Shown here: positions 53,272 to 63,600 of the stretch, one piece after another
How positions within the stretch are numbered: the first letter of the stretch is position 1
Layout of the letters: the number at the start of each line of letters is the position of its first letter
Source: Charina bottae
Lineage: Eukaryota; Chordata; Lepidosauria; Squamata; Charinaidae
Direction: 5' to 3'
Assembly (NCBI GenBank): GCA_023362775.1
Contig: JALMGJ010000006.1
Location: 8,331,001 to 8,395,000, forward strand
Length of the DNA stretch: 64,000 nt
Program-made: the position numbers and the translations under genes
Notes under the pieces: generated by a model
The model's input: the letters and a program-made list of their open reading frames with translations, nothing else
The model's database searches: none
What the model was told of the DNA's origin: nothing

Positions 53272-53338
53272 ATTTGGGAGTAAATCCTACTGATCTCAGA
53301 GGGTTTCTTAAAAAGCATGCATGGGATTATACTGTAGA
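53272..53338 (+). repeat. Short interspersed repeat (GGGAGTAAATCC type)
   Basis: Second example of the motif order described at 26738-26815. It lies directly before the BovB chimera. Confidence 0.5.
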
Positions 53339-53356
53339 AGGGGAGTAAAGCAACAT

Positions 53357-53982
53357 TCCTAAAAGAAATCAACCCTGACTGCTCATTGGAAGGACAGATA
53401 GTGAAGCTGAAGCTCAAATACTTTGGCCACCTAATGCGAAGAGAGGACTCCCTGGAAAAGACCCTGATGCCGGGAAAGACTGAGGGCAAAAGGAGAAGGG
53501 GATGGCAGAGGATGAGATGGTTGGATAGCATCACCGATGCAATGAACATGGATTTGAGTAAACTCCGGGAGACAGTGGAGGACAGGAAGGCCTGGTGTGC
53601 TATGGTCCATGGGGTCACAAAGAGTGAGACACGACTAAACAACTGAACAACAACAACAACAACAACAAAGTCTTGGTAATGCAGAGTGACTTTGCAGATG
53701 GCACGATAATCACTCAAAGGTATTCTTCAAATGAATTTGTAGTACCCTCTGGTTTTCAGGTTCTCCTTTATGACTCACTGGAAAAGACCCTGATGCTGGG
53801 AAAGACTGAAGGCAAAAGGGAAAGGGATGGCAGAGGATGAGATGGTTAGATAGCATCACCGATGTAATGAACATGAATTTGAGTAAACTCCAGGAGACAG
53901 TGGAGGACAGGAAGGCCTGGCATGCTATGGTCCATGGGGTCACAAAGAGTTGGACACGACTAAACGACTGAACAACAACAAC
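53357..53982 (+). mobile_element. Composite insertion: BovB tail plus chimeric SINE copy 2
   Basis: A 5'-truncated BovB end (53357-53668: LKLKYFGHLMRREDSLEKTL, RMRWLDSITDAMNMDL, (AAC)n) is followed by the 80-bp head and a second BovB tail (53688-53982). The flanks aaagcaacat (53347-53356 and 53983-53992) form one perfect 10-bp duplication around the whole block, so it may have inserted as one unit. Confidence 0.85.
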
Positions 53983-53992
53983 AAAGCAACAT

Positions 53993-54510
53993 CAGTAGCT
54001 ACTCTGGGTTTGGACATCAGGAATTGAGCTGTAAACACTTCAAAAACCATTTGGAAGAAATGCTTCTGGCCTTCTGTGAGTGTGGCACTTCTCCACTACC
54101 CATTAAAGCAGCTCCATCTTTTTCTGGGAGAGACTTAAAAAAGAGATTCCGCTGCTTTAAGGAATCTGCTCCTTAAAGTCACAGCAACGTTTTGGCCATG
54201 GAGGTGACAGGATTCTTTTTCATGAGGTAGCACAGTTTGTTCCAGCAAACCACCTTATGTTCAACGCGTCTCCTAGTCTCTTCCCTTTCCTTGCCAAGCC
54301 CAAAGGTGTTTTTGCTTGCAGGAGAAGGCAGTAAGATATGGTTTCTATATGACTTGAGACCATCTTTGATGGAACGTACTTGCTTTGGGCAAGCAAGCTT
54401 CCCTTTGTAGCATGCACCAAAATTTGGGGGAAACTGTGGCAAAGGAGGCAGAGGATGCCACACCACCACCCATCACCACTACCACTCCTTCAGCTTGTTT
54501 TAAGACACCC
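53993..54510. other. Unassigned non-coding sequence
   Basis: 54100-54180 has AAAGCAGCTCC and GCTGCTTTAAGGAATC words similar to 9461-9565. Confidence 0.4.
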
Positions 54511-54511
54511 T

Positions 54512-54740
54512 CTTCTCTTGCCAACCTAGCAATTCGAAAGCATGCAAATGCAAGTAGATGAATAGGTACCACTTCGGTGGGATGGTAACAGCGTTCCACG
54601 CGTGTCATGCGGCCACATGACAATGGAAGCGTCTTCGGACAACACTGGCTCTTCGGCTAACAAACGGAGATGAGCACCGGCCCCTAGAGTCGGACAGGAC
54701 TGCACAAATGTGCGGGGGGAACCTTTACCTTTTACCTTCC
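54512..54740 (+). mobile_element. Sauria-type SINE, 5'-truncated
   Basis: Begins TCTTGCCAACCTAGCAATTC and runs to GAGTCGGACAGGACTGCACA and GGGGGGAACCTTTACCTTTT. Lacks the tRNA head. Confidence 0.92.
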
Positions 54741-55441
54741 TTGAAATCTCAATACTGCATCTGATTAAACTAATGCAGGAGGACAAACATTCATAGCATG
54801 GCAGGTATTGGAGGAGAAGAAAGGCTGGCATAGGACAACGCTTAAGAGGAGTCCGCCTACAGATGTCTTTTCATGCCAATGTTGCCTATAGGGATACAGC
54901 TTCTTTTGTGGGGAAATGGAGTAAGCACTGAGCCATCCTGCTGACTGGATTAGAAATCTCATCAATGCTGATTATCTTGAAAGCAGGGAAAGGGGATAAC
55001 ACAGTTGAAAAGCAATCTGATCTGGGGCACCTCCTGTCATCTTGCCTTTGGGCAAGGGGTGACACAGCAGCATTTCTAAATAACACACATTGGGTGAACT
55101 CAGCATAAAAACCCTCACGTTTTGGACAGCCAGAGGGAGATTGAAAAAGAGGCTCTCTCTCTCTCTCACACACATTAATCTTTCCATTCTTAACTAAAAT
55201 CCCTCAAAGGGCATATGAGCAGTTGGGTGGCCAGCTCCAAGCTTTCCGCCTCTTGCACACTTTTGCTTAGTCCAAGGAACCTCTTGAAACCATCTGGAGC
55301 CAGATCTCCTTAATGGGCTTGTCTTCAGCCCAGCTGGTGGGACCACAAAGTAAGCTGAGGCCCATTGGGATCCTCCACTTGCATTTACAACCACAAGGAG
55401 CCTTCTCCTTCCCCATCTTCTATCTTCCCTGTCTTTTCTTC
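54741..55441. other. Unassigned non-coding sequence
   Basis: A CT-rich patch lies near 55150-55170. Nothing else recognised. Confidence 0.45.
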
Positions 55442-55449
55442 CTCTACCT

Positions 55450-55588
55450 CAGTGTTTCTCAACCTTGGCAACTTGAAGATGTGTGGACTTCAATTCCCAG
55501 AATTCCTCAACCACTTGCATGGCTGGCTGGGAAATTCTGAGAGTTTCAGGTCCACACATCTTCAAGTTGCCAAGGTTGAGAAACACTG
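55450..55588. mobile_element. Palindromic hAT MITE, copy 5
   Basis: CAGTGTTTCTCAACC and GGTTGAGAAACACTG ends with a perfect 8-bp duplication ctctacct (55442-55449 and 55589-55596). Confidence 0.95.
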
Positions 55589-55596
55589 CTCTACCT

Positions 55597-56095
55597 TCTC
55601 ATCTATTACATATAGGCTGGCTTCGCAATCCCCTCTTTTCTTTCCCCCTTTCCCACTGAACTTCTCACTTCCAAAGCTACAGTTTGTCTACCAGTACCTC
55701 CCCATCAAAAACGCTCTCCAAAGAAAAAGGTCTTCTACAGAACATAAATTGGACTTGCTCCCCTCCCTAAATTACTACATATATACAGCTTCATGGCTAA
55801 TCCCCAGGGATTAGACATAGCTATTCACATAATACTGCTTAAATGTTATTCCCCCATCAAATGCTATAATGGCTGCTGATTTCTGCTACTCTGCCATTTC
55901 TCCATCACAGCTTTTCATTGTTTTGTTCTTCAAATTAATAAATAAAATTAAAAATCCAATCCCTTTCTCTGAAGCCTGCCCACTTGCCATTTTTTAAAAG
56001 AATTTTATTAAGTATAGAGCATAAATAAAAACTACAAGAAAAAATAAAAAACTATAAGAAAAAATAAAAAATAAAAAAGTGAAAAACACAAAAAA
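55597..56095. other. Unassigned sequence with A-rich end
   Basis: 56020-56100 is an A-rich run of AAAAATAAAAA units, perhaps a LINE tail. Confidence 0.4.
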
Positions 56096-56099
56096 AATA

Positions 56100-56312
56100 T
56101 TTTTATAAATAACTCAAGGCGGCAAACATACCTAATACTCCCTCCTCCTCCTATTTTCCCCACAACAACAACCCTGTGAGATGACTTGGACTGAGAGAGA
56201 GTGACTGGCCCAAGGTCACCCAGCCAACTTTCATGCCTGAGGCGGGACTAGAACTCTCAGGCTCCTGGTTTCTAGCGCGTTGCCTTAACCACTAGGCCAT
56301 ACTGGCTCTATA
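56100..56312 (-). mobile_element. tRNA-derived SINE
   Basis: Minus strand: GAGCCAGTATGGCCTAGTGG head, box B-like GAGTTCTAGTCCCGCC, TGGGTGACCTTGGGCCAGTC, CACAGGGTTGTTGTTGTGGG, CGCCTTGAGTTATTTATAAA end. Confidence 0.92.
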
Positions 56313-58141
56313 CCTGTCCCTGTGTATCACTGCCTTCTCCATCACCCATTTACAAAAATAGGCAAGCATTGCAACAGAAGCTTTGAGAGACTGCAATGCA
56401 AGCAAATGCAAAATGGTAATTTTGTGTTGTTCTTAGAAGTGAGGGGCCCATGTTGTTTAACAAAGAAGGAACAACCTCACTTGAACCTTCACTGAACCAT
56501 CAACCTCCCATTTGCATGGCCATACACCCCAGGAATATGAAGGATACGTTTTCCTCCTTCTTCTAACATTGAGTGTTTTTATTTCCTTAGAAAGTCACCT
56601 GTTATTTCACCATTCCTCATTATAGGATTTAATTTTGAGGAAATCATAACTTCAAACAATTTTGCTCAGTCGTTCCATGAGTTCCTTTGCTTTAATAAAG
56701 CTCCTGTCAACATTTTTTCAGGAAGAACATGAACATCCAAGTTCTTCTCTGTCCTTTTTAAAAACACACCATTTTTTTTCCTGTTGATGTTATTCAGTGA
56801 CAAATTCTACTTGTTCTACAATGATTCACTGACAGTTTGACTAGAGGCTCCATCGAAATGTTTATAGTTGGCTGGGGCCTTCAGACAACGCTGGCCCATC
56901 TTGTTATTTATGCTAGGTGAGAAGAAATAATTCCTACCATTTGTTCCTTGCCTTACCTTCATTAATTAATGTCTGAATGTGAACTGCCTAAATGTTAAGC
57001 CACATGCAAGCTGTTGGGAACAAATGTGACACTGCTTTTTTTTCCCTCCAGAAAAGGAAAACACAGAAGTGGGTGGATGTCAGAATATGGCATATTTCTT
57101 TTACTAGCCTGGGAGAACAAACTGGTCTTTCAAACTGAGCCTGTTATATCCAGCAGTGTTGAATATTTGGGAGAGAGGAAGGGACGTTGCAAACTTCCTC
57201 ACGTTAATCGACCATCAAAATGCATTCAGACTTAAGCTGCAAGATTTAACTGGCAGATTAATCATGGTGTGCTTTAATTGCAGATTAAAATTAAAAATTC
57301 AGCACTATTAAAGGAAAGTACTCTACCCTTTGCTGAGTTTGTGTAGCAGATTTCTGTTGTGCTAGACGGCATGAGTGGAAAGAACTTCATCTTTTTATTC
57401 TTGTCATCCCAACAGAATGTGGCAAAGAAATTATGTGAATGGGGCAGGGACTCTCTGTTTATCTATCCTTCAAGGTAACAACTATCCAGAAGCTGAACAG
57501 AAAGGGACCACATTTGCTGTGGGGGAATGTGAGGGTTCATTGTTTTCCAAGGACTGGACACACCACAGCATAGAAAATAACCATTCATTGCTTCATTGTA
57601 GCACATACCTTCCCCAATAATAGGCTGTTGCCCTGGGTTAACTCCACCCTCCTTGGCTTTGCAAGTTGATATTGTCACATAAAGAAGTCTTTGATGCTCA
57701 GTCCTGACAACCGGTAAAAGTCTTAAAGTTTGTAAAGTGGCATACAGCTTTTGCTTCCCTTGAAAAGTTTTCGAAGTTGCTGGGATGAGGTGCTGCCTCA
57801 GTGCGGTCGCTCCTCTTCTGATTGTTTCTGAGCCGCAGGCCAAGCATTGCTCTCCAGGATGTTGCTCTTGAGCACTCCAGCAGCGCTCCAGGTGGGAATC
57901 ACACCGAGATGGGCTGGTTACTGCAGCTTGTGCTCCTGGCAGTTGACTGACAGCCCTCTTGTTTGCATGTAATGGTTGTAATTGCCCCAGACGTCGCCTC
58001 CCGCCGCCTCATCTGCTTGCTGTCTTCCCCTGTCTCCTATGGACCCGCCCACACTCTGTGCTAGCTTTCCATTTTGTAGGCTAAGGGCCTGGGTGGGGTG
58101 AGGCTGCCTAGGGACGTTGGCACATTCCTGAACATGCCAGG
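56313..58141. other. Unassigned non-coding sequence
   Basis: No exon recognised. 57230-57320 is AT-rich and repeat-free with TTAATCATGG and GCTTTAATTGCAGATTAAAA (homeodomain-site-like). 57790-58080 is more GC-rich (CGCCTCCCGCCGCC). Either could be regulatory; untested. Confidence 0.4.
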
Positions 58142-58472
58142 TAAAGGTAAAGGTTTTCCCCTGCACAGTCGTGTCCGACTCTAGGGGCCGGTGCTCATCT
58201 CCGTTTCTTAGCTGAAGAGCCAGCGCTGTCCGAAGACGCTTCCGTGGTCATGTGGCTGGCATGACACGTGCGGAATGCTGTTACCATCCCACCGAAGTGG
58301 TCCCTATTCACCTACTTGCATTTGCAGGCTTTCGAATTGCTCGGTTGGCAAGAGCTGGGGAGTGAGTGCGGGAGCTCACTCCGTCACGCGGGGCTAGGGA
58401 TTCGAACCTCCGAACTTGCGATCTTCCGATCGACAAGCCTGGCGTCTTACCCGCTGAGCCACCACGCCCCTA
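58142..58472 (-). mobile_element. Sauria-type tRNA-derived SINE, full length
   Basis: Minus strand: GGGGCGTGGTGGCTCAGCGG head (box A), GGAGGTTCGAATCCCTAGCC (box B), body and AGAGTCGGACACGACTGTGC tail with (ACCTTT)n. The best-preserved copy in the window. Confidence 0.95.
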
Positions 58473-59376
58473 CCACGTCCCAAGGTGTACCTACACATAA
58501 AAAGACAGAGATGCAACTGGAGGGACCAGAAGATGCACACACACACATATGTACAAGCAACACATATGTGCCCACCCTGATTAGAGCTTCATTCACACAC
58601 ACATACATACAAACACAGGCAATATCTATGCAGAAAGTGCCCTTACACTCACATGCAGAAACACATGCATATCCACACCCATACAACATATGTACTACTT
58701 CATTACACAGAAGAAAACATAGATGCAAACCATGGTTTAAGGCAGCTAAAGGGGCCAGAGAGAATTTGAGAAGTCATGCTCTGCAGGTTGTTTCTACCTT
58801 GCTTAATTAGCACATTCATATATTTTTTTCAAAATGGGGCTGGAAGTGTTGGAGATCTTTGTCAGTTGAACGCTTCTCCTGACAGACGTCTTCCCGGTAA
58901 AAGCTCCTTGGCCAGTACACCCATGCATATCTATGTCCCACGTGTGATGTGAGAGCACCTACACCTCACCTACAGATTTTGACTGGTTCAGATGGATTAG
59001 AGTTGCATACTTTGATAAGAAGTTCCTATACTTTGCAAATATCTTCATAAAACAGATGGGGAAAAAAAACCTTGAGGGTTTTTGTTTAATGAAATTGCAC
59101 GCAAGAGAAAGTATATCCAATGGATTCAGCAATCCTCCTTGTCTCATAGGAGTTCTGTAGTATTTGGAGGGGTAATTCTTTTTTTCCCTCACTGGGTTGC
59201 ATATTTATAATTCCATTTCTACAGTCACCTCATTATGTTTCCTTCCAAGTCTCTTCTAGTGTCATGATTTAAGTGGTAAATTCCTTGGGGGCAAGGATTT
59301 CTATCTTTTTCTTCTTACCTTCTGTAGCTCTGTAAGGTATCTTACATAGTGATGATTATGTTTTAATGATGAATAG
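58473..59376. other. Unassigned, CA-rich in part
   Basis: 58530-58690 is rich in ACACACAT and CATACAT words. Otherwise nothing recognised. Confidence 0.45.
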
Positions 59377-60114
59377 AGCCTCTTGGTGAGGGTGAAAGAG
59401 GAGAGTGCAAAAGCTGGCTTGAAACTCAACATTAAAAAAACCCAGATCATGGCATCTGGTCCCATCACTTCCTGGCAAATAGAAGGGGAAGAAATGGAAG
59501 CAGTGACAGATTTTATTTTCTTGGGCTCCAAGATCACCGCAGATGGTGACTGCAGCCATGAAATTAAAAGACGCTTGCTCCTTGGGAGGAAAGCTATGGC
59601 AAACCTAGACAGCATATTAAAAAGCAGAGACATCACCTTGCCGACAAAGGTCCGTATAGTTAAAGCTATGGTTTTTCCAGTAGTAATGTATGGCTGTGAG
59701 AGTTGGACCATAAGGAAGGCTGAGCGCCGAAGAATTGATGCTTTCGAACTGTGGTGCTGGAGAAGACTCTTGAGAGTCCCTTGGACTGCAAGGAGGTCAA
59801 ACCAGTCAATCCTAAAGGAAATCAACCCTGACTGCTCATTGGAAGGACAGATGCTGAAGCTGAAGCTCAAATACTTTGGCCACCTAATGCGAAGAGAGGA
59901 CTCCCTGGAAAAGACCCTGATGCTGGGAAAGACTGAAGGCAAAAGGAGAAGGGGACGGCAGAGGATGAGATGGTTAGATAGCATCACCGATGTAATGAAC
60001 ATGAATTTGAGTAAACTCCGAGAGACAGTGGAGGACAGGAAGGCCTGGCGTGCTATGGTCCATGAGGTCACAAAGAGTCGGACACGACTAAACGACTGAA
60101 CAACAACAACAAAA
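59377..60114 (+). mobile_element. BovB LINE, 3' part
   Basis: It begins just after the RT YADD region (GGTGAGGGTGAAAGAGGAGA) and ends with GTCGGACACGACTAAACGAC TGAACAACAACAAC, the BovB 3' end. About 740 bp; no clear target duplication. Confidence 0.95.
59383..60099 (+). pseudogene. BovB ORF C-terminal fragment, open 238 codons
   Basis: Blocks in order: LKLNIKKTQIMASGPITSWQ (RT motif D region), FLGSKITADGDCSHEIKRRL, VFPVVMYGCESWTIRKAERR, ELWCWRRLLRVPW, SILKEINPDCSLEGQ, LKYFGHLMRREDSLEKTLML and RMRWLDSITDVMNMNLSKL. The ORF runs to near the 3' end with no stop, unlike the copy at 4347-6266. It lacks endonuclease and RT catalytic residues, so it cannot be active. Confidence 0.94.
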
Positions 60115-60115
60115 A

Positions 60116-61185
60116 AGCTTGTATTCTACTTTATTATTATATTACCCCATGGATTCATTAAGACTCAGATTTGGCTTGTTGACTTTTGACAAAAACACTA
60201 ATTTCTAACACTCTGAGCCTCATATCATCACCATCTTGTTTCTAGTGTGATAAACTGATTTGTATATATTTGATTCTTATATACTGTATGTGTTTGTGTG
60301 AAAGTATGAATGGGTGGATGGAAAAGATGGAGGACAAGAGTGGTCCTTAAAGAAGGCCATTGAGACAGAATGATCAGTTCTAGAATATGTCAGCTTATGC
60401 AGCCTGTAGAAAAATGCCATGATATAGAGTTCTAAGAAAACACAACGAAAGATGGTTCCCCAAACCAGAGATAGTCCCATGTGACCTGGATGAGGTAATG
60501 GAGGTCAACTGAGAAAGTACTGCAAGGAAGGAGAAGAAGATAGGGAGAAGAAGACATGCAAAGGGTAATGGAAATTGTCAACGGTTGATGATGAATCCTT
60601 GAGTTCTATAAGGAATTCTATTCCTTCTCATGCACTGATAACCACATGGGGGAATAATAGCAGCATAGGGCTAGAGAGAAGCTAACATTCAATGTCCAGC
60701 AAATGAAAGATGGGGGTTTGTCCCCCTTTATTTCCACTTCTTTCACATCCCTAGTAGAGTTCTTCATTCTCAACAGTGAGCTTTTATTTACTTGTTCCTT
60801 TATTTTTGATGTTAGGGTGTCTTTGTTTTCATCTCATGGACTGTGAGTTTCTTTGTAACATACCTGCATGTGTTTGTGCCTGCCTGATTGCCTGCATGTG
60901 CTATCAGCAACTATCCACCATATGTCTCGCTGCATATGATTCACTTGAGACCACACCTCCACACCATTTTTGTACCTTTCCTCTCCTTGGGGAATTTCAA
61001 GAATAAATTTGTGACAGAAAGAAAAATCCCACCTAGTTTTGCACAGTATGAAGTGTGAAGGAGAGATGAGCGAACAGCTTTTTTACTGTTAGTGTTTAAG
61101 CAGTATACACAGTATGTGTGGATGTGTATAATTTTTTTTTTAAAGTTTAAACTCCCTTCATAATTATGGAGGCACACATTGAAAT
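60116..61185. other. Unassigned non-coding sequence
   Basis: No exon or repeat recognised. Confidence 0.45.
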
Positions 61186-61189
61186 TTTG

Positions 61190-61835
61190 CCTCCATTCTG
61201 GCTGACCTATTTGAAAAAGGATACAAAAGATCTGGAAAAAATGAAGAAGAGGCAACCAAAATGATTGGAGGCCTTGGACACTTTCCCCATGAAAAAGGGC
61301 TACAATGTTAGTGAGTGCTTAGCTTGGAAGAAAGCAACTGAAGGAGGACATGATTGAAGTCTATAAAACCACACAGGTCATGGAGAAATGTTCAGTGAGA
61401 TGTTTTTCTCCCTCTCTGAAAACACTGGCACCAGGAACCATCCAATGAAGCTGATGGGAAGGAGATTGAAAACAGGCAAATGAAAACAGTTTTTCACAGG
61501 GTGCAAGATTAAGCTGTGGAATTCATTACTGCAAGAGATGGTGATGGTGATGAACCTTGATGGCTTTAAAAGAGGACTGGATAAGTTCATGGAGGACAGG
61601 TCTGCCAAGGGCTATTAGTCTTAAAGACATTATGTTACCTCCAGGTTGGGCACAGCCTGCTTCTAAATTCCAGTTGCAGGGAAACAATGGCAGGAGAGGA
61701 GGAAGTTTCCACCTCCTGCTTACAGGAACCCTAGAAACATCTGATTGTCCACTATGAGACTCAAAATGCTGGCTAAGGTGTGTGTTGACCTGATTCAGCA
61801 GGCTGTTCTTTGGTTCATATTATTATCAGGTATTG
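61190..61835 (+). mobile_element. CR1-like LINE 3' end
   Basis: Broken frames give GGHD...SLKNHTGHGE-like, GCKIKLWNSLLQEM and MNLDGFKRGLDKFMED, matching the C-terminal style of CR1 ORF2 (ERGGHDLIxxYK, VxLWNxLPxxVV, FKxxLDKF). The 3' part has TGATTCAGCAGGCTGTTCTT, the CR1-type end. Highly decayed. Confidence 0.78.
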
Positions 61836-61865
61836 AAGAAAATTACACTGGTGCAAGATTTAGGA

Positions 61866-61984
61866 CAGTGTTTCTCAACCTTGGGAACTTTAAGATGGGT
61901 GGACCTCAATGCCCAGAATTCCATGGCCAGCATATGGAAGTTGAAGTCCACCCATCTTAAAGTTCCTAAGGTTGAGAAACACTG
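61866..61984. mobile_element. Palindromic hAT MITE, copy 6
   Basis: CAGTGTTTCTCAACC and GGTTGAGAAACACTG ends; flanks atttagga (61858-61865) and gtttagga (61985-61992), one mismatch. Confidence 0.94.
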
Positions 61985-61992
61985 GTTTAGGA

Positions 61993-62339
61993 TATATGTA
62001 ATTATCCATTGTGTAAAAAATAAAGTCCTGCCCTTATTGGTCTATCAACTCCCCATGTTTAATTTTCATCAATGACCACACATTCTGACCTTGTGAGAAA
62101 GGGATGAAAGTAACTTCTATTTATATGTTCCATATTAGTTATTATTTTATTTGTTCTGTTTTCTTGTTTTGTTTTGTTTGTAGGGCTTATATGTTACTCT
62201 AGTCAGTGCTGACTCTGAGGGGCTTACATAACCTATTTTTGTAAATAAGATCAACTATACAATATCTGTACTAATTAACATCATATAAATGTAGTTTAGC
62301 ACCAAAGATAAACAATTCTACTTCAATTAACAAGCTCCC
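61993..62339. other. Unassigned non-coding sequence
   Basis: No feature recognised. Confidence 0.4.
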
Positions 62340-62905
62340 CCAAAAAAAAATTACAAGAGGGAAGAACTCACAACTTTTCCACCCTTAAAACTTGCTGAAG
62401 AAGCCAAGTTTTGATGGCCTTTTTCAAACCCAACAGGGTAAAGACAGGGGCCACCTGAGAAGGAATGTTGTTCCAAAAAAGGGAGTGGCAATTGAAAAGG
62501 TCCTTGATAATGGCTTTTCCTGAGTCCCAGTTCTATATCCCCTTCTACGTGGTCTTATCAGATGGATTAAACAATTGGAAGAAGGAGGTCCTAAAGAAAT
62601 CTAGGCCCTTTGCTTTTTTCAAGGACTTTCAAAGTGAGAACCAGCACCTTGCATTGCACCCAGAAGCCAAATGGTAATTACAGCATCTCTTGTCCTAGTG
62701 CTGTGACATGGGCCGATCATGAAGTGCCCATTACTTTTTGAGCCACCACATTCTAGATCAGCTGCAGCTACCAAGCGGTCTTGAAGGATCTCTCTATCTA
62801 TACATACATATATACAAGTGCATATGCACATAGATAAACACGCACACACACACACACACACATGTACACATACTTTCACATGGTCTTGAAGGACAGCCCC
62901 AAAAG
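62340..62905 (-). mobile_element. Decayed L2-like LINE region
   Basis: TTTTGAGCCACCACATTCTA, GATCAGCTGCAGCTACCAAG and GGTCTTGAAGG...ACAGCCCC are minus-strand words common in a squamate L2-type LINE. It is interrupted at 62790-62882 by a microsatellite-rich insert. No open frame of note. Confidence 0.5.
62778..62894. repeat. Microsatellite-rich insert with direct repeats
   Basis: GGTCTTGAAGGA occurs at 62778-62789 and again at 62883-62894. Between them is a TATC/CATA/(CA)n stretch absent from the surrounding LINE. Confidence 0.75.
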
Positions 62906-63132
62906 AAAGAAAATGCATGCATGCTTGCAAGCAAATTGCCCCATAGACAATTTATTACATACGTTACATTAAATGCTCATATTGGTTGCCATTTTCTTCT
63001 AAACACTTCCTCACTCGTTTGATGCATGACCTTTGAACATTCCTAAGTATAGTAACATTTTCTTTGGGGGAAAAAAAGATTAATTAATAAAACATACTGT
63101 GTTTAGCCTATGGTGCCTGACTTTTGGTACAC

Positions 63133-63145
63133 CCTGTCTGTCTGT

Positions 63146-63180
<35 letters not shown>

Positions 63181-63242
63181 CCCATCCGCCCATCCGCCCA
63201 TCCGCCCATCCGCCCATCCGCCCATCCGCCCATCCACCCATC
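63133..63242. repeat. (CTGC)n(CCCATCCG)n microsatellite
   Basis: CTGT and CTGC tetranucleotides pass into seven or so 8-base CCCATCCG units. It produces the Cys/Pro-rich and Gly/Trp-rich frames here. Confidence 0.96.
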
Positions 63243-63600
63243 TTGCATGGATGCCTGCATTCCTTCTGTGTTCCCCACCATTTCCAGCTCTACAAGAACT
63301 TTTTTCAAGTGGGAGAACCTCCTGGGGGGCCTTTGGCTTTTCCCCCCTCCCCAAACCTGCCATTTTGCCCTTTGCCTTTAATCACAGTGACTTAGAAAAC
63401 TTCACTGTAAACTGGATGCAGATCGAGGATTATGCATGCAGCATCGCTCCCGCCTCTTCCTTCCAGGCATCCATCCACCCCATCTGAAACCTTCTTTGAA
63501 ATTCCCTTTTTGGCCAGAGGCATAACAACAACAACAAAAAGTTGCCACCCTGTTGTACTCGCCGCATAGCTGGTTTGATATGATCAAGATAATTGTTTTA
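63243..63600. other. Unassigned non-coding sequence
   Basis: AACAACAACAAC run at 63525-63536. No gene recognised. Confidence 0.4.

Noticed and set aside
58268..58810. A 180-codon frame
   Set aside because: The first half is SINE sequence and the rest is CA-rich simple sequence.
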